Positions 24,091 through 33,203 of a stretch of 43,349 nt of DNA are shown here, one piece after another. How positions within the stretch are numbered: the stretch's first letter is position 1; every line of letters starts with the position of its first letter. The notes under the pieces were generated by a model, which was given only the letters and a program-made list of their open reading frames with translations, searched no databases and was not told where the DNA came from. Source of the DNA: Treponema sp. UBA3862 (lineage in GTDB: Bacteria; Spirochaetota; Spirochaetia; Treponematales; Treponemataceae); the NCBI GenBank assembly GCA_002392405.1, contig DGGY01000002.1, forward strand, positions 1 through 43,349, read 5' to 3'. A program made the position numbers and the translations under genes.

Positions 24091-25339
24091 CATCATTGTT
24101 GGACTTGACCTTGGAACCAGCTTTGTCCGTGCTGTAATCGGTGAAGTAATCGGTGAAGGTAAAGTTGAAATTGTTGGAACTGCTCAAAAGCCGTCTGCAG
24201 GTCTTCGAAACGGTGTTATTGTAAACCGTGAAAGTGCAATGGAATGCATTAAAAGCTGCATTGAAGAAGCAGAAGTTAATGCAGGAAATGAAGTATATTC
24301 GTGTGTAACTGCTATCGGCGGTCTCCAGATTGACAGTATGAATTCAACGGGCCTTGTTGCAATTGCCTCACATGGAAAGGGTGCCCGTGAAATTAATAAA
24401 AATGATGTTGAACGCGTTCTTGACGCTGCAAATGCAGTAAATATTCCTTATGATCGTAAAATGCTCCATGTAATTCCGCAGAATTATATTATTGACGGAA
24501 CTGCATCGTGCAAAAATCCACTTGGAAATCTTGCAGTACGCCTTGAAGCTGAAGTTCATATCATTACTGCTTCAAAGACTGCTGTTGCAAATATGACTCA
24601 GTGCATTGAGCATTCAGGTTATGGCCTTGACGGCGTAATGCTTAAGACTCTGGCTGCAATGCATGCCGTAATGGGAGAAGATGAAAGGGAGCTTGGTTCC
24701 ATTATCATTGACCTTGGCGGCGGTACAACTGATGTAATCGTAATCAATAAAGATGCTCCTATCTGTACTGTTTCTGTACCGGTCGGCGGAAATCTTGTTA
24801 CAAATGATATTGCAATTGTAAAAGGCATTTCGCCTGCAACTGCTGAAAAAATTAAAATCGAACACGGTTGCTGCTGGGCTGATGCTATGGGCGGTGACGG
24901 TGAAGTAATAATTCCAGGTGCAGGAGGAAGACCTCCTGAAGTCTGCTCGCGCTCTGAAATATGTCTTGGTATTATTGAACCGCGTATGCGTGAGATTTTT
25001 TCAATGGTGCGTGATGAAATCATTAATAAGGCAAATACAACGCTTTCTGGAAATATTATTTTAACAGGCGGCGGAGCTCTTATGAGTGGTGCCGTTCAGC
25101 TGGCAGAGGATGTATTCGGAACATCAGCAGTAAGACTTGGAATTCCTGGTGACCTTGGCGGCATCCAGGAAAAATACAGACGTCCTGATTTTGCTACTGC
25201 GGTAGGTCTTGTGCTTGGATATCTTGGTGATGCCGTTAACAGTGATGACGTCAGCAGGAAAAAAGAGAAAAAGCGTAAGGAAGGACGATCTTCTGACGGC
25301 GAAAGTGCTTTCAGTAAATTCTTAAAAAAGTTCTTTTAA
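24083..25339 (+). CDS. ftsA: FtsA, actin-like membrane anchor of FtsZ
   Basis: 418 residues from a TTG at 24083, with AGGAG (24072-24076) 6 nt upstream; a longer frame from 24023 lacks this and starts inside ftsQ sequence. Actin-fold blocks: NIIVGLDLGTSFVRAVIGE (phosphate 1), YSCVTAIGGLQIDSMNSTG (SHS2/1C region), GSIIIDLGGGTTDVIVI (phosphate 2), IILTGGGALMSG (adenosine). The end is very basic (KKEKKRKEGR) followed by AFSKFLKKFF, an amphipathic helix that would bind the inner membrane. FtsA tethers FtsZ polymers. Confidence 0.96.
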   Translation: MNNIIVGLDLGTSFVRAVIGEVIGEGKVEIVGTAQKPSAGLRNGVIVNRESAMECIKSCIEEAEVNAGNEVYSCVTAIGGLQIDSMNSTGLVAIASHGKGAREINKNDVERVLDAANAVNIPYDRKMLHVIPQNYIIDGTASCKNPLGNLAVRLEAEVHIITASKTAVANMTQCIEHSGYGLDGVMLKTLAAMHAVMGEDERELGSIIIDLGGGTTDVIVINKDAPICTVSVPVGGNLVTNDIAIVKGISPATAEKIKIEHGCCWADAMGGDGEVIIPGAGGRPPEVCSRSEICLGIIEPRMREIFSMVRDEIINKANTTLSGNIILTGGGALMSGAVQLAEDVFGTSAVRLGIPGDLGGIQEKYRRPDFATAVGLVLGYLGDAVNSDDVSRKKEKKRKEGRSSDGESAFSKFLKKFF

Positions 25340-25411
25340 AAACGTAAGTTTTTAAGTATCATATAAGTACCAGGCGAAAAGGGGAATCGCAGGAACTGGG
25401 CGGGAGGAAAA

Positions 25412-26764
25412 ATGTTAGATATTTTAGATGTAAATGACAATGGAAATGTTACCGGTCTTGTCAGTCCGACAAAGATTAAGGTAATCGGCTGTGGTGGCTG
25501 CGGCGGAAACGCTGTAAACAACATGATTAATGCCGGAATTCAGGGCGTTGAATTCATTGCCATTAACACTGACCTGCAGCATCTTGCTGTTTCAAAAGCT
25601 GATCACAAAATACAGATTGGAAAAAAACTCACTGAAGGTCTTGGTGCAGGAATGCATCCTGAAATTGGTGAAGAAGCAGCTAAAGAAGAAGCAGAGACAA
25701 TCAAACAGCTCCTTCAGGGAACAAACATGGTATTTATTACTGCCGGTATGGGCGGCGGTACAGGTACTGGTTCTGCTCCGGTTGTTGCACAGATTGCAAA
25801 GGACCTTGGTATCCTTACAGTAGCAGTCGTTACAACACCTTTTGAATTTGAAGGTGAAGTTCGTGCTGAATTTGCCGCAGAAGGCATTAAAAAGCTCCGC
25901 AAAGAAGTTGATTCCCTCATCGTTATTCCTAACCAGCGTGTATTTGACGGTCCTGATAAAAAACCTTCTGTACCGCAGGCATTTAAAATCATTGATGATA
26001 TTCTCCGTCAGGGTGTACAGGGAATTTCTGATATCATCACTAAGACTGGTCTTATTAACCGTGACTTTAAAGACGTTGAAACCGTAATGAAAGGACAGGG
26101 AGATGCAATTCTCGGTATTGGTGTTGCTTCTGGTGAAAACCGTGCAGTTGATGCCGCTACTATGGCTATCAGCAATAAACTCCTTTGTGATACTCATATT
26201 GACGGTGCTAAAAATATTCTTGTTAAAATCAGCGGTGACGAAAATATCGGTATGGACGAATGCCGTGAAATCGTTGACGGAATCAGGGCAAGTGCCGCTA
26301 AGGGCGTAAAAGTTCTTTATGGTCTTTATATTGAACCTGAACTCGGAGATAAAATTACAGTTACTGTAGTTGCAACAGGTTTTAATTCTCCAAACACTGT
26401 TTTTGACGATAATGCAGAAGAAACTGAAGTTGAACCGACAACCACTCCTTCTGATGTATTTAATATCAATGATTTTGAAAAGGTTCTTGAAGGCGGAGTT
26501 ACAGTTCCTCTTTCTGCCTCTTCAAACAAAATTGAAGTTAATGATCAGGTAACAGAACAGGAAAGAAGGTTTATTGCCGGCGGCAGTTCTGCAGCACAGA
26601 TTGCAGGAAAAACGCCTTCAAGTCTTTCTGATGCAATGAGCAGTGCTTCGCGTTCTTCTTCAAATGGAATAATGCCTCCTTCTAACTTTAAGAATACAGG
26701 CGATATTTCCCAGCCGGCATGCTGGAGAAACCTTTCAAAATCAATAGACCTTACAAAAAAGTAA
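25412..26764 (+). CDS. ftsZ: FtsZ, tubulin-like division GTPase
   Basis: 450 residues. Globular core to about residue 330: [18 protein letters not shown], the tubulin signature [44 protein letters not shown] and [20 protein letters not shown] (T7 loop with the catalytic Asp). Then a variable linker of ~100 residues and a tail [11 protein letters not shown] resembling the conserved FtsA/ZapA-binding peptide (usually D-x-PAFLR). GGGAGG precedes the ATG. The 72-bp gap after ftsA is the largest in the cluster so far and could hold an internal promoter, though I see no clear one. Confidence 0.97.
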   Translation: MLDILDVNDNGNVTGLVSPTKIKVIGCGGCGGNAVNNMINAGIQGVEFIAINTDLQHLAVSKADHKIQIGKKLTEGLGAGMHPEIGEEAAKEEAETIKQLLQGTNMVFITAGMGGGTGTGSAPVVAQIAKDLGILTVAVVTTPFEFEGEVRAEFAAEGIKKLRKEVDSLIVIPNQRVFDGPDKKPSVPQAFKIIDDILRQGVQGISDIITKTGLINRDFKDVETVMKGQGDAILGIGVASGENRAVDAATMAISNKLLCDTHIDGAKNILVKISGDENIGMDECREIVDGIRASAAKGVKVLYGLYIEPELGDKITVTVVATGFNSPNTVFDDNAEETEVEPTTTPSDVFNINDFEKVLEGGVTVPLSASSNKIEVNDQVTEQERRFIAGGSSAAQIAGKTPSSLSDAMSSASRSSSNGIMPPSNFKNTGDISQPACWRNLSKSIDLTKK

Positions 26765-26771
26765 TTAAAAA

Positions 26772-27677
26772 ATGACCGTAGAGTTACTGCTTGAGCAGTT
26801 TTACACTGATGTAAGGACTGTTGAGCGGTTAAGTGAAAATACAGCAAAAACTTATTCTGAATGTATCCTGCAGTTCCTCAAAAAACTGCAGGAAATGAAG
26901 ATAAAACTTCGTGATGTTACAGTTCAGAACTTAGTTTATTATCTTGCCTGGCGTAAGAGTATGGGTATGGATGAACTGACAGTTGCAAAAGATATTTCTG
27001 CTCTCCGTTCATTCGGCTCCTATCTTAAGCGCAAACAGTACTGGAAAGAGAATGTGGCTCTGCTTCTGGACAGACCAAAAGCGGGACGCGCTCTTCCAAA
27101 AGTAATGAGTGTTGAGCAGGTTGATGCATTTTTAAATTCAATCGATCTGTCAAAACCTCTTGGAATCCGCGACAGGGCTTTATATGAGCTTATTTACAGC
27201 TGCGGTTTAAGAATCAGCGAAGCAGCTTCGTTAAAAGTTGCTAACCTTCACCTTAATGAGCGCATTTTGATTGTCCGTGGAAAAGGTGATAAAGAGCGTA
27301 TGGTTCCTTTCGGTCAGGCCGCAAAGGAAAGACTTGAAGTTTATTTAAATGAAGTCAGGCCTTCTCTGGTTGGAAGCAGGGTTGTTGATGAAGTTTTTGT
27401 AAACTATCAGGGAAAACCTTTGAGCAGAAAAGGAATCTGGAAGAACTTTCAGACTTACGAAGCTTTAAGCGGCGTAAATGCTAAAGTTCACACATTAAGG
27501 CACAGTTTTGCCACTCATCTTCTTGCAGGCGGAATGGATTTACGGAGCGTGCAGGAACTTCTGGGGCATTCTGATCTTGCGACTACGACAATTTATACTC
27601 ACGTGGAGAATTCACAGCTGCGTGAAGGACACAAAAAATTTTTTCCAGGTCATGGAGTGGAGGGGAAAAATGACTAA
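26772..27677 (+). CDS. xerC: Tyrosine recombinase, XerC type
   Basis: 301 residues. SAM-like N-terminal domain (LLEQFYTDVRTVERLSENTAKTYS) and catalytic domain with R (CGLRISEAASL), K (RGKGDKERMVPF), HxxR (HTLRHSFATHLL), H (LGHSDLATT) and Tyr (TIYTHV): all catalytic residues are present. XerC/XerD resolve chromosome dimers at dif. No ribosome site is clear before the ATG, 7 bp after ftsZ. A second recombinase gene (xerD type) lies five genes on; which is C and which D is judged by position and likeness only. Confidence 0.9.
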   Translation: MTVELLLEQFYTDVRTVERLSENTAKTYSECILQFLKKLQEMKIKLRDVTVQNLVYYLAWRKSMGMDELTVAKDISALRSFGSYLKRKQYWKENVALLLDRPKAGRALPKVMSVEQVDAFLNSIDLSKPLGIRDRALYELIYSCGLRISEAASLKVANLHLNERILIVRGKGDKERMVPFGQAAKERLEVYLNEVRPSLVGSRVVDEVFVNYQGKPLSRKGIWKNFQTYEALSGVNAKVHTLRHSFATHLLAGGMDLRSVQELLGHSDLATTTIYTHVENSQLREGHKKFFPGHGVEGKND

Positions 27678-28437
27678 AAGGGTTCTTAACAAATTAAGGG
27701 TAAAGAATACTGTCCGTACTTTTGTTTTTATTTTTTCAGTCTGCATGATTTTCTGCGGCTGCGAAGGTAAATCAAGCAAGACAATTATCCGTCTGCAGAA
27801 GATGGAAACTGGAGTTCATTCTCCGACAACTGAAGCAGAATTAAAAGAAGCAATTAAAAAATATAATGATCGTATTATGGATCTTCAGCTTGCTTCTTCG
27901 CAGGTTGGCATCTGGTATAAAATCCTTGCAACCCGTTATCTTGATGCAAAAATGTACGGCGAGGCCTTGAAAAACTTCCAGACCGCAATTCAGTATTATC
28001 CTGCAAATCAGAATCTTTTTTATTATGTAGGTGTATGCGCCGGCTATATGGCTCAGGCTTCCCTTGATTACAATGCTACCGGGTCTCAGTCAAAAGAAAA
28101 GTATAATTATTTAAAGCTTTCAGAAAGCGCTTACTTAAGGGCAATTGAACTTGAGCCGCGCTATGTCCGTGCCCTGTACGGACTTGGTGTTCTTTATGTA
28201 TTTGAACTTGATCAGTGTGATAAGGCAGTTCCTTATCTTGAAAAAGCGCTTGAAGTAGAAACAAAAAATACTGACATAATGTTTGTTCTTGCACGAGCCT
28301 GTTTTGTTGAAGGAAATTATGACAGGGCAGTGGAACTTTATGACAGGATTATTTCTACAACAAAATCTGACCAGAAAAAGAAAGAAGCTGAAGCAAACAA
28401 AAAGATAGTTCTCGATACTTCATATGGCTCTTACTGA
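27670..28437 (+). CDS. TPR-repeat lipoprotein
   Basis: About 255 residues from the ATG at 27670, which has GGAGGGG close upstream and overlaps the xerC stop; a longer frame from 27508 lies inside xerC. The signal peptide ends in a relaxed spirochete lipobox (MIFCGC). The mature part has three or four tetratricopeptide repeats (ARYLDAKMYGEALKNFQTAIQYYP-type helices; YVRALYGLGVLYVFELDQCDKAVPYLEKALEVE; YDRAVELYDRIISTTK). TPR lipoproteins act as assembly scaffolds in the periplasm. Its role in a division/DNA-processing run is unknown. Overlaps dprA by 14 nt. Confidence 0.82.
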   Translation: MTKRVLNKLRVKNTVRTFVFIFSVCMIFCGCEGKSSKTIIRLQKMETGVHSPTTEAELKEAIKKYNDRIMDLQLASSQVGIWYKILATRYLDAKMYGEALKNFQTAIQYYPANQNLFYYVGVCAGYMAQASLDYNATGSQSKEKYNYLKLSESAYLRAIELEPRYVRALYGLGVLYVFELDQCDKAVPYLEKALEVETKNTDIMFVLARACFVEGNYDRAVELYDRIISTTKSDQKKKEAEANKKIVLDTSYGSY

Positions 28438-29446
28438 AAATGAAATGAAAAAGCGTCTGATTCTTGCAGACGCTTCATTTTTAACCGCCTCAGAAAAAAA
28501 TCTTCTTCAAAAAAAACTTGACAGTTCGGCCGCCCTTGCATTAATGTCAAAAGAAGAACTTTCTACTATATTAGGAAGAGATTTGAACAGGGCAGTCTGG
28601 TCACCTCAGAGCGCCCTTAAAAAAGCCGAAAAATCGTTATATCTGATTCAAAGACTTGGCATTCACTATTCTTTTTATGAGGATGAAGATTTTCCTGCAA
28701 TGTTAAAGGAAATGGCAGATCCGCCTTATGTTCTTTTTTACAGGGGGAGTCTTGAATGCCTGAAGGCTGAATGTATTTCTGTTGTCGGTACGCGGCACGC
28801 TACTTATACAGGAAAAAATGCCTCAGCTGAATTTGGAAAAGATGCTTCGGATAACGGCTGTACGGTTGTTTCAGGGCTTGCCTATGGAATAGACATTGCT
28901 TCTCACAGGGGAGCTTTGAAGGGCGGTTCTGAGAAAACGGCCGCTGTTCTTCCAGGTGGAATTGATACTATTGTACCAGAAGCACATGTTAAAACGGCTG
29001 CTTCAATAATTGAAAAAGGCGGCATTGTTTTAAGTGAATATACTCCAGGAACACCGGCGGTGAATTTCCGTTTTGTTCAGCGGAACAGGATAATAGCGGC
29101 TCTTTCACCGGCAACTGTAGTCATACAGGCACCGGCAGGAAGCGGCTCAATGATTACGGCTTCTTTAGCCCTTGATTATAACCGTTATGTGTTTTTTCAT
29201 GAGGCCTGTTTTAATTCTGAATCACTTGCGTTAAAAAAAGCAGCTGAAATGAATTTAAAGGCATTGTCATGTGAAGGCCCGGCGGGTGCAAAAAAAGCAA
29301 AGAGCAAGCTCTTTAATTCACCGGAAAGGTATGTTGAAGACGGTGCGGTAATTATTAAAAATTATGCAGAGTACTGTAAGTTTAAAAATCAGGATTTCTG
29401 TGGTATAAATATATTAAATAACGGACAGATGAATCTGTTCGGTTAA
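28424..29446 (+). CDS. dprA: DNA processing protein DprA/Smf
   Basis: 340 residues. The Rossmann-like core is clear: SVVGTRHATYTGKNASAEFGKDAS, TVVSGLAYGIDIASHRGAL, AVLPGGIDTIVPEAH, GGIVLSEYTPGTPAVNFRFVQRNRIIAALSPATVVIQAPAGSGSMITA. DprA loads RecA on incoming single-stranded DNA in transformable bacteria, and is conserved widely without known competence. No clear ribosome site precedes the ATG at 28424 or the in-frame ATG at 28445; coupling to the overlapping TPR gene is likely. The C-terminal winged helix of some DprA proteins is absent or degenerate. Confidence 0.93.
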   Translation: MALTENEMKKRLILADASFLTASEKNLLQKKLDSSAALALMSKEELSTILGRDLNRAVWSPQSALKKAEKSLYLIQRLGIHYSFYEDEDFPAMLKEMADPPYVLFYRGSLECLKAECISVVGTRHATYTGKNASAEFGKDASDNGCTVVSGLAYGIDIASHRGALKGGSEKTAAVLPGGIDTIVPEAHVKTAASIIEKGGIVLSEYTPGTPAVNFRFVQRNRIIAALSPATVVIQAPAGSGSMITASLALDYNRYVFFHEACFNSESLALKKAAEMNLKALSCEGPAGAKKAKSKLFNSPERYVEDGAVIIKNYAEYCKFKNQDFCGINILNNGQMNLFG

Positions 29447-29459
29447 CAGGTTTAGGAAA

Positions 29460-31586
29460 ATGGCAGCAAAGAAAACAGCTAAAACAGAAACTACTCTTGT
29501 AATTGTAGAATCCCCTGCAAAGGCTAAAACAATTGAAAAGTACCTTGGCCCTGGATTTACTGTAAAGGCAAGTATGGGACATCTTATTGACCTTCCGAAA
29601 AGCCGTATGGCAATTCAGATTGACAATAATTTTGAGCCTGAATACATAACTGTACGCGGAAGAGCAAAACTCCTTAAAGAACTTCAGAAAGATGCAAAGA
29701 AAAGCGACCATGTTCTTCTGGCATCCGATCCTGACCGTGAAGGGGAAGCAATTGCCTGGCATTTAAATAATGCAATTAAAGATAAAACTGAGGCTGACAT
29801 TAAGCGTGTTGTTTTTAATGAAATTACACCTAACGCTATTAAAGAAGCTGTAAATCATCCTCGTGAGATTTACGAAAGTCTTGTAAATGCACAGAAGGCA
29901 CGCCGCGTTCTTGACCGTCTTGTAGGCTATAATTTAAGTCCTCTTTTATGGGAAAAAGTTAAAAACGGTCTTTCTGCAGGCCGCGTTCAGTCTGTTGCCC
30001 TTCGTCTTATCTGTGAGCGGGAAAAAGAAGTAGAAGATTTTATTCCTGAAGAATACTGGACCTTAGAGGCTGATTTTGTAAAGGGAAAAACACAGTTTAC
30101 AGCCCAGCTTGTAAAATACAAGGGTGCAAAACCTGAATTAAAGAATGAAGATGAAGTTAAAAAAATTATTGATGAAATCCAGAATTCAGAATGTAAGGTA
30201 AAGGAAATCAAAAGCACTGATAAAACAGTACGTCCTAAGGCACCTTACACCACAAGTAAACTTCAGCAGGATGCCGCAAACCGTCTTGGCTTTACTTCAA
30301 GAAAAACCATGCAGGTTGCCCAGCAGCTTTATGAAGGCATTCAGATAGGTTCAAGCCGTGTCGGTCTTATTACCTACATGCGTACTGACTCTGTCCGCAT
30401 TGCCCAGTCTGCTTTAGATGATGTCCGCGCATGGATCGGAAAGAATTATCCTAAGGAACTTCCTGAAGAGCCGATTCATTATGCAGTAGGAAAGAGTGCA
30501 CAGGATGCCCATGAATGTATCCGTCCGACTTATATTGATTACACGCCGGACAGCATAAAAGAATATCTGACACGCGACCAGCTGCGCCTTTATTCAATAA
30601 TCTGGGAAAGATTTTTCTCGAGTCAGATGAACAATGCAAAAACCCGTACAACAAGCGTTGATATCGAAGCAGGAGAAGCCGTATTCCGTGTAAGCGCATC
30701 AAAACTTGTAGAAAAAGGTTTTTACAGCGTAATGAAGGTGCTTTCTTCAAAAGAAGAAGTTACAGGAAATATTCCTTCACTTAAAGAAGGTGAAATCCTT
30801 GATACTGCCCATAAGTTCTATCCTGAGCAGCATTTTACTTCCGGACCTGCACGCTACACTGATGCTTCAATCGTAAAAATGCTTGAAGAAAAAGGAATCG
30901 GCCGCCCGTCAACTTATGCCCCGATTATCTCTGTTCTTCTTGACCGTTATTATGTTACAAGAAATAACCGTCAGCTCATGCCTACAATTCTCGGTAAGAT
31001 GATTTCAAAAATCCTTGTTGAATCTTTCCCTGATGTAATCAACGAAAAATTCACTGCCGATGTTGAAAATGAACTCGACGGTGTTGAACAGGACAAGGTT
31101 GTCTGGAATGACATGATCCGTGATTTCTACGGACCTTTTAAAAACCGTGTAGATGAAGTTGAATCAAAGACAGAAAGCATAAAGGGCTTCCTTGATGAAC
31201 AGACTGATTTGAAGTGTGAAAAATGCGGAAAGCCGATGGTAAAAAAACTTGGCCGTTTCGGATTCTTCCTTGCATGTTCTGGTTTCCCTGAGTGTCATAA
31301 TACAAAATCAATTCCTCTTGCAAAATGTCCTGTAGACGGCTGTAACGGTGATATTGTTGAAAGAAAGTCTAAGGGCAGGGGAAAGAGTTTCTACGGATGT
31401 ACTAATTATCCGAAGTGTTCATTTATTTCTCACTTTAAGCCGATTGATGCAGTCTGTCCTAAGTGCGGCTGGTTCATGGTTGAAAAATTCGATAAAAAGA
31501 ACGGAAACTATAAATCATGCATTAACCCTGACTGTGACTACCTGCATTCTGCTGATGATGAAGAAACTGCTGCTGTGCAGGAGTAA
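29460..31586 (+). CDS. topA: DNA topoisomerase I (type IA)
   Basis: 708 residues. TOPRIM domain: LVIVESPAKAKTIEKYL and LLASDPDREGEAIAWHL (acidic Mg-binding residues). The catalytic Tyr is in VGLITYMRTDSVRI near residue 305. Other blocks: GRVQSVALRLICEREKE, DAHECIRPTYI, GRPSTYAPI. The C-terminus holds three four-cysteine zinc ribbons (CEKCGKPM..CSGFPEC; CPVDGC..CTNYPKC; CPKCGWFM..CINPDC). It relaxes negative supercoils. AGGAAA precedes the ATG, 13 bp after dprA. Confidence 0.97.
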   Translation: MAAKKTAKTETTLVIVESPAKAKTIEKYLGPGFTVKASMGHLIDLPKSRMAIQIDNNFEPEYITVRGRAKLLKELQKDAKKSDHVLLASDPDREGEAIAWHLNNAIKDKTEADIKRVVFNEITPNAIKEAVNHPREIYESLVNAQKARRVLDRLVGYNLSPLLWEKVKNGLSAGRVQSVALRLICEREKEVEDFIPEEYWTLEADFVKGKTQFTAQLVKYKGAKPELKNEDEVKKIIDEIQNSECKVKEIKSTDKTVRPKAPYTTSKLQQDAANRLGFTSRKTMQVAQQLYEGIQIGSSRVGLITYMRTDSVRIAQSALDDVRAWIGKNYPKELPEEPIHYAVGKSAQDAHECIRPTYIDYTPDSIKEYLTRDQLRLYSIIWERFFSSQMNNAKTRTTSVDIEAGEAVFRVSASKLVEKGFYSVMKVLSSKEEVTGNIPSLKEGEILDTAHKFYPEQHFTSGPARYTDASIVKMLEEKGIGRPSTYAPIISVLLDRYYVTRNNRQLMPTILGKMISKILVESFPDVINEKFTADVENELDGVEQDKVVWNDMIRDFYGPFKNRVDEVESKTESIKGFLDEQTDLKCEKCGKPMVKKLGRFGFFLACSGFPECHNTKSIPLAKCPVDGCNGDIVERKSKGRGKSFYGCTNYPKCSFISHFKPIDAVCPKCGWFMVEKFDKKNGNYKSCINPDCDYLHSADDEETAAVQE

Positions 31587-31598
31587 CGGGGCTTAGAA

Positions 31599-32513
31599 TT
31601 GACAGTAAAAGACGCCTGTGAAGAGTTTCTTTTATATATAAAATCTGTACGCGGAATGTCTTTAAATACTGTCAGCTCGTATAAAAATGATTTAATCATG
31701 TTTATTTCCATGAAACATATTGGAAGTAAACGTGATATAAAAACTGTTACAACCGAGGACCTTCGTCTTTGCATAGGACAGCTTTCCCTTCAAAAAAAAG
31801 AGGCTTCCACAATAAACCGCTTTATTGCCTGTGTGAGAAGCCTTTTTTCTTACTGCAGAAAGTTTTCTTATCTTGAGACAAATCCTGCCGCAGAGTTAAA
31901 AACAATTAAAATGCCTAAAAGGCTCCCGAATTTTCTGACAGGAAATGAAGTTGATAAACTTTGCAGGGAGCCTGAAGAAAATCCTTTATTGTGGGAAAAA
32001 CGCGACCGGGCTCTTTTTGAACTTATGTATTCTTCAGGCTGCCGTCTGAGTGAAGTAGCCGGTTTAAAACTGTCTGATTTTTCAAACGGCTTTTCAAGTG
32101 CGGTAGTAACGGGTAAGGGAAGTAAGGACAGAATTGTTTATCTTGAGGCAGATTCTAAAAAAGCAGTTGAAGATTATCTTGCTGAAAGAAATTCCCGGTT
32201 TCCTGAGAGAAAAGTTACTAATCCGAAAGATTTTTTGTTTGTTAACCAGAAAGGCTCCCCGTTATCTGCGCGCGGAATAAGTTTTATTCTTTCTAAATAT
32301 TCAGGGCCTGAAGGAACAAATCATCATGTAAATCCTCATGCCCTGCGCCATACCTTTGCTACTGCCATGATTTCCGGCGGAGCAGATGTAAGGCTTGTTC
32401 AGGAAATGCTGGGACATTCATCAATCAGTACAACCCAGCGCTATACTCATGTGAGTACGGAGCAGATGATCGCAATGTATAATAAGGCCCATCCTCACGG
32501 CGGCAATAATTAA
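31599..32513 (+). CDS. xerD: Tyrosine recombinase, XerD type
   Basis: 304 residues starting at a TTG (GGGG 7 nt upstream); the N-terminal domain begins correctly there (VKDACEEFLLYIKSVRGMSLNTVSSYKNDL). Catalytic residues: R (SGCRLSEVAGL), K (TGKGSKDRIVYL), HxxR (HALRHTFATAMI), H (LGHSSISTT), Tyr (RYTHVSTEQ). It would form the XerCD heterotetramer with the recombinase at 26772. Having both partners in one operon with topA and dprA groups chromosome-resolution functions. 12 bp after topA. Confidence 0.92.
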   Translation: MTVKDACEEFLLYIKSVRGMSLNTVSSYKNDLIMFISMKHIGSKRDIKTVTTEDLRLCIGQLSLQKKEASTINRFIACVRSLFSYCRKFSYLETNPAAELKTIKMPKRLPNFLTGNEVDKLCREPEENPLLWEKRDRALFELMYSSGCRLSEVAGLKLSDFSNGFSSAVVTGKGSKDRIVYLEADSKKAVEDYLAERNSRFPERKVTNPKDFLFVNQKGSPLSARGISFILSKYSGPEGTNHHVNPHALRHTFATAMISGGADVRLVQEMLGHSSISTTQRYTHVSTEQMIAMYNKAHPHGGNN

Positions 32514-32616
32514 AGCGAAATCTGGAAAAACAAACTGAAGCTCTGGTGGGTGGGGCAGAAATTTTTTGTACCGAAACTTTCTTTATCAGACAGCTTTTGT
32601 ATTAATATTTTTTTTC

Positions 32617-32651
32617 TTGCCCGTACCGTTTATTTTTTTTATATTTAAATT
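32617..32651 (+). promoter_or_regulatory. hslVU promoter, predicted leaderless
   Basis: TTGCCC (32617-32622), 17 nt, TATATT (32640-32645), then 6 nt to the ATG at 32652. The region before the ATG is only A and T with no Shine-Dalgarno, so +1 should fall on the start codon. Confidence 0.6.
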
Positions 32652-33194
32652 ATGGAAAAGGTTGAAATTCGAAGTACCACGGTTATTGCCGTTAAAAAAG
32701 ACGGAAAGGTTGCTATGGCCGGTGACGGTCAGGTTACTTTGGGAAATACAGTCTGCAAGGGAAATGCCCGCAAAGTAAGAAAAATTTACAACGGTAAAAT
32801 CCTTACAGGTTTTGCTGGAAGTGTAGCAGACGCTTTTACTCTTTTAGACAGATTTGAAGAAAAAATTAAAGAGTTTAACGGGGACTTGACCCGTTCTGCA
32901 GTTGAACTTGCAAAAATGTGGAGGACTGAGCGTGCCCTGCAGAAACTTGAAGCAATGCTTTTAGTTGCAGATAAATCAAAAATCCTTTTAATCAGCGGTG
33001 ACGGAAATGTAATAGAGCCTGAAAATGATGTAATTGCAATAGGCTCTGGCGGAAATTATGCATATTCTGCAGCCCTTGCTTATCTTGAAGCAAGTTCATA
33101 TTCGGCTAAGGAAATCGCTGAAAAATCACTGAAAATTGCCGGAAGCATCTGTATTTATACAAATGATCACATTACGGCAGAAGAAATCGAATAG
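32652..33194 (+). CDS. hslV: HslV, peptidase subunit of the HslUV protease
   Basis: 180 residues. Family blocks: [74 protein letters not shown] and ICIYTND. The catalytic Thr is the first of the TT pair, here residue 9, so an eight-residue propeptide (MEKVEIRS) must be removed; in E. coli only Met precedes it. HslV forms a double hexamer with HslU as cytoplasmic ATP-dependent protease. Gap to hslU is 9 bp. Confidence 0.96.
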   Translation: MEKVEIRSTTVIAVKKDGKVAMAGDGQVTLGNTVCKGNARKVRKIYNGKILTGFAGSVADAFTLLDRFEEKIKEFNGDLTRSAVELAKMWRTERALQKLEAMLLVADKSKILLISGDGNVIEPENDVIAIGSGGNYAYSAALAYLEASSYSAKEIAEKSLKIAGSICIYTNDHITAEEIE

Positions 33195-33203
33195 GAAAAT
33201 AAA

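Noticed and set aside
27508..27669. Extended N-terminus of the TPR lipoprotein
   Set aside because: It lies in xerC sequence; the signal peptide and GGAGGGG site fit the ATG at 27670.
32566..32651. Small membrane peptide upstream of hslV
   Set aside because: The frame runs into hslV, has no ribosome site, and overlaps the hslV promoter; the hydrophobicity comes from T-rich DNA.
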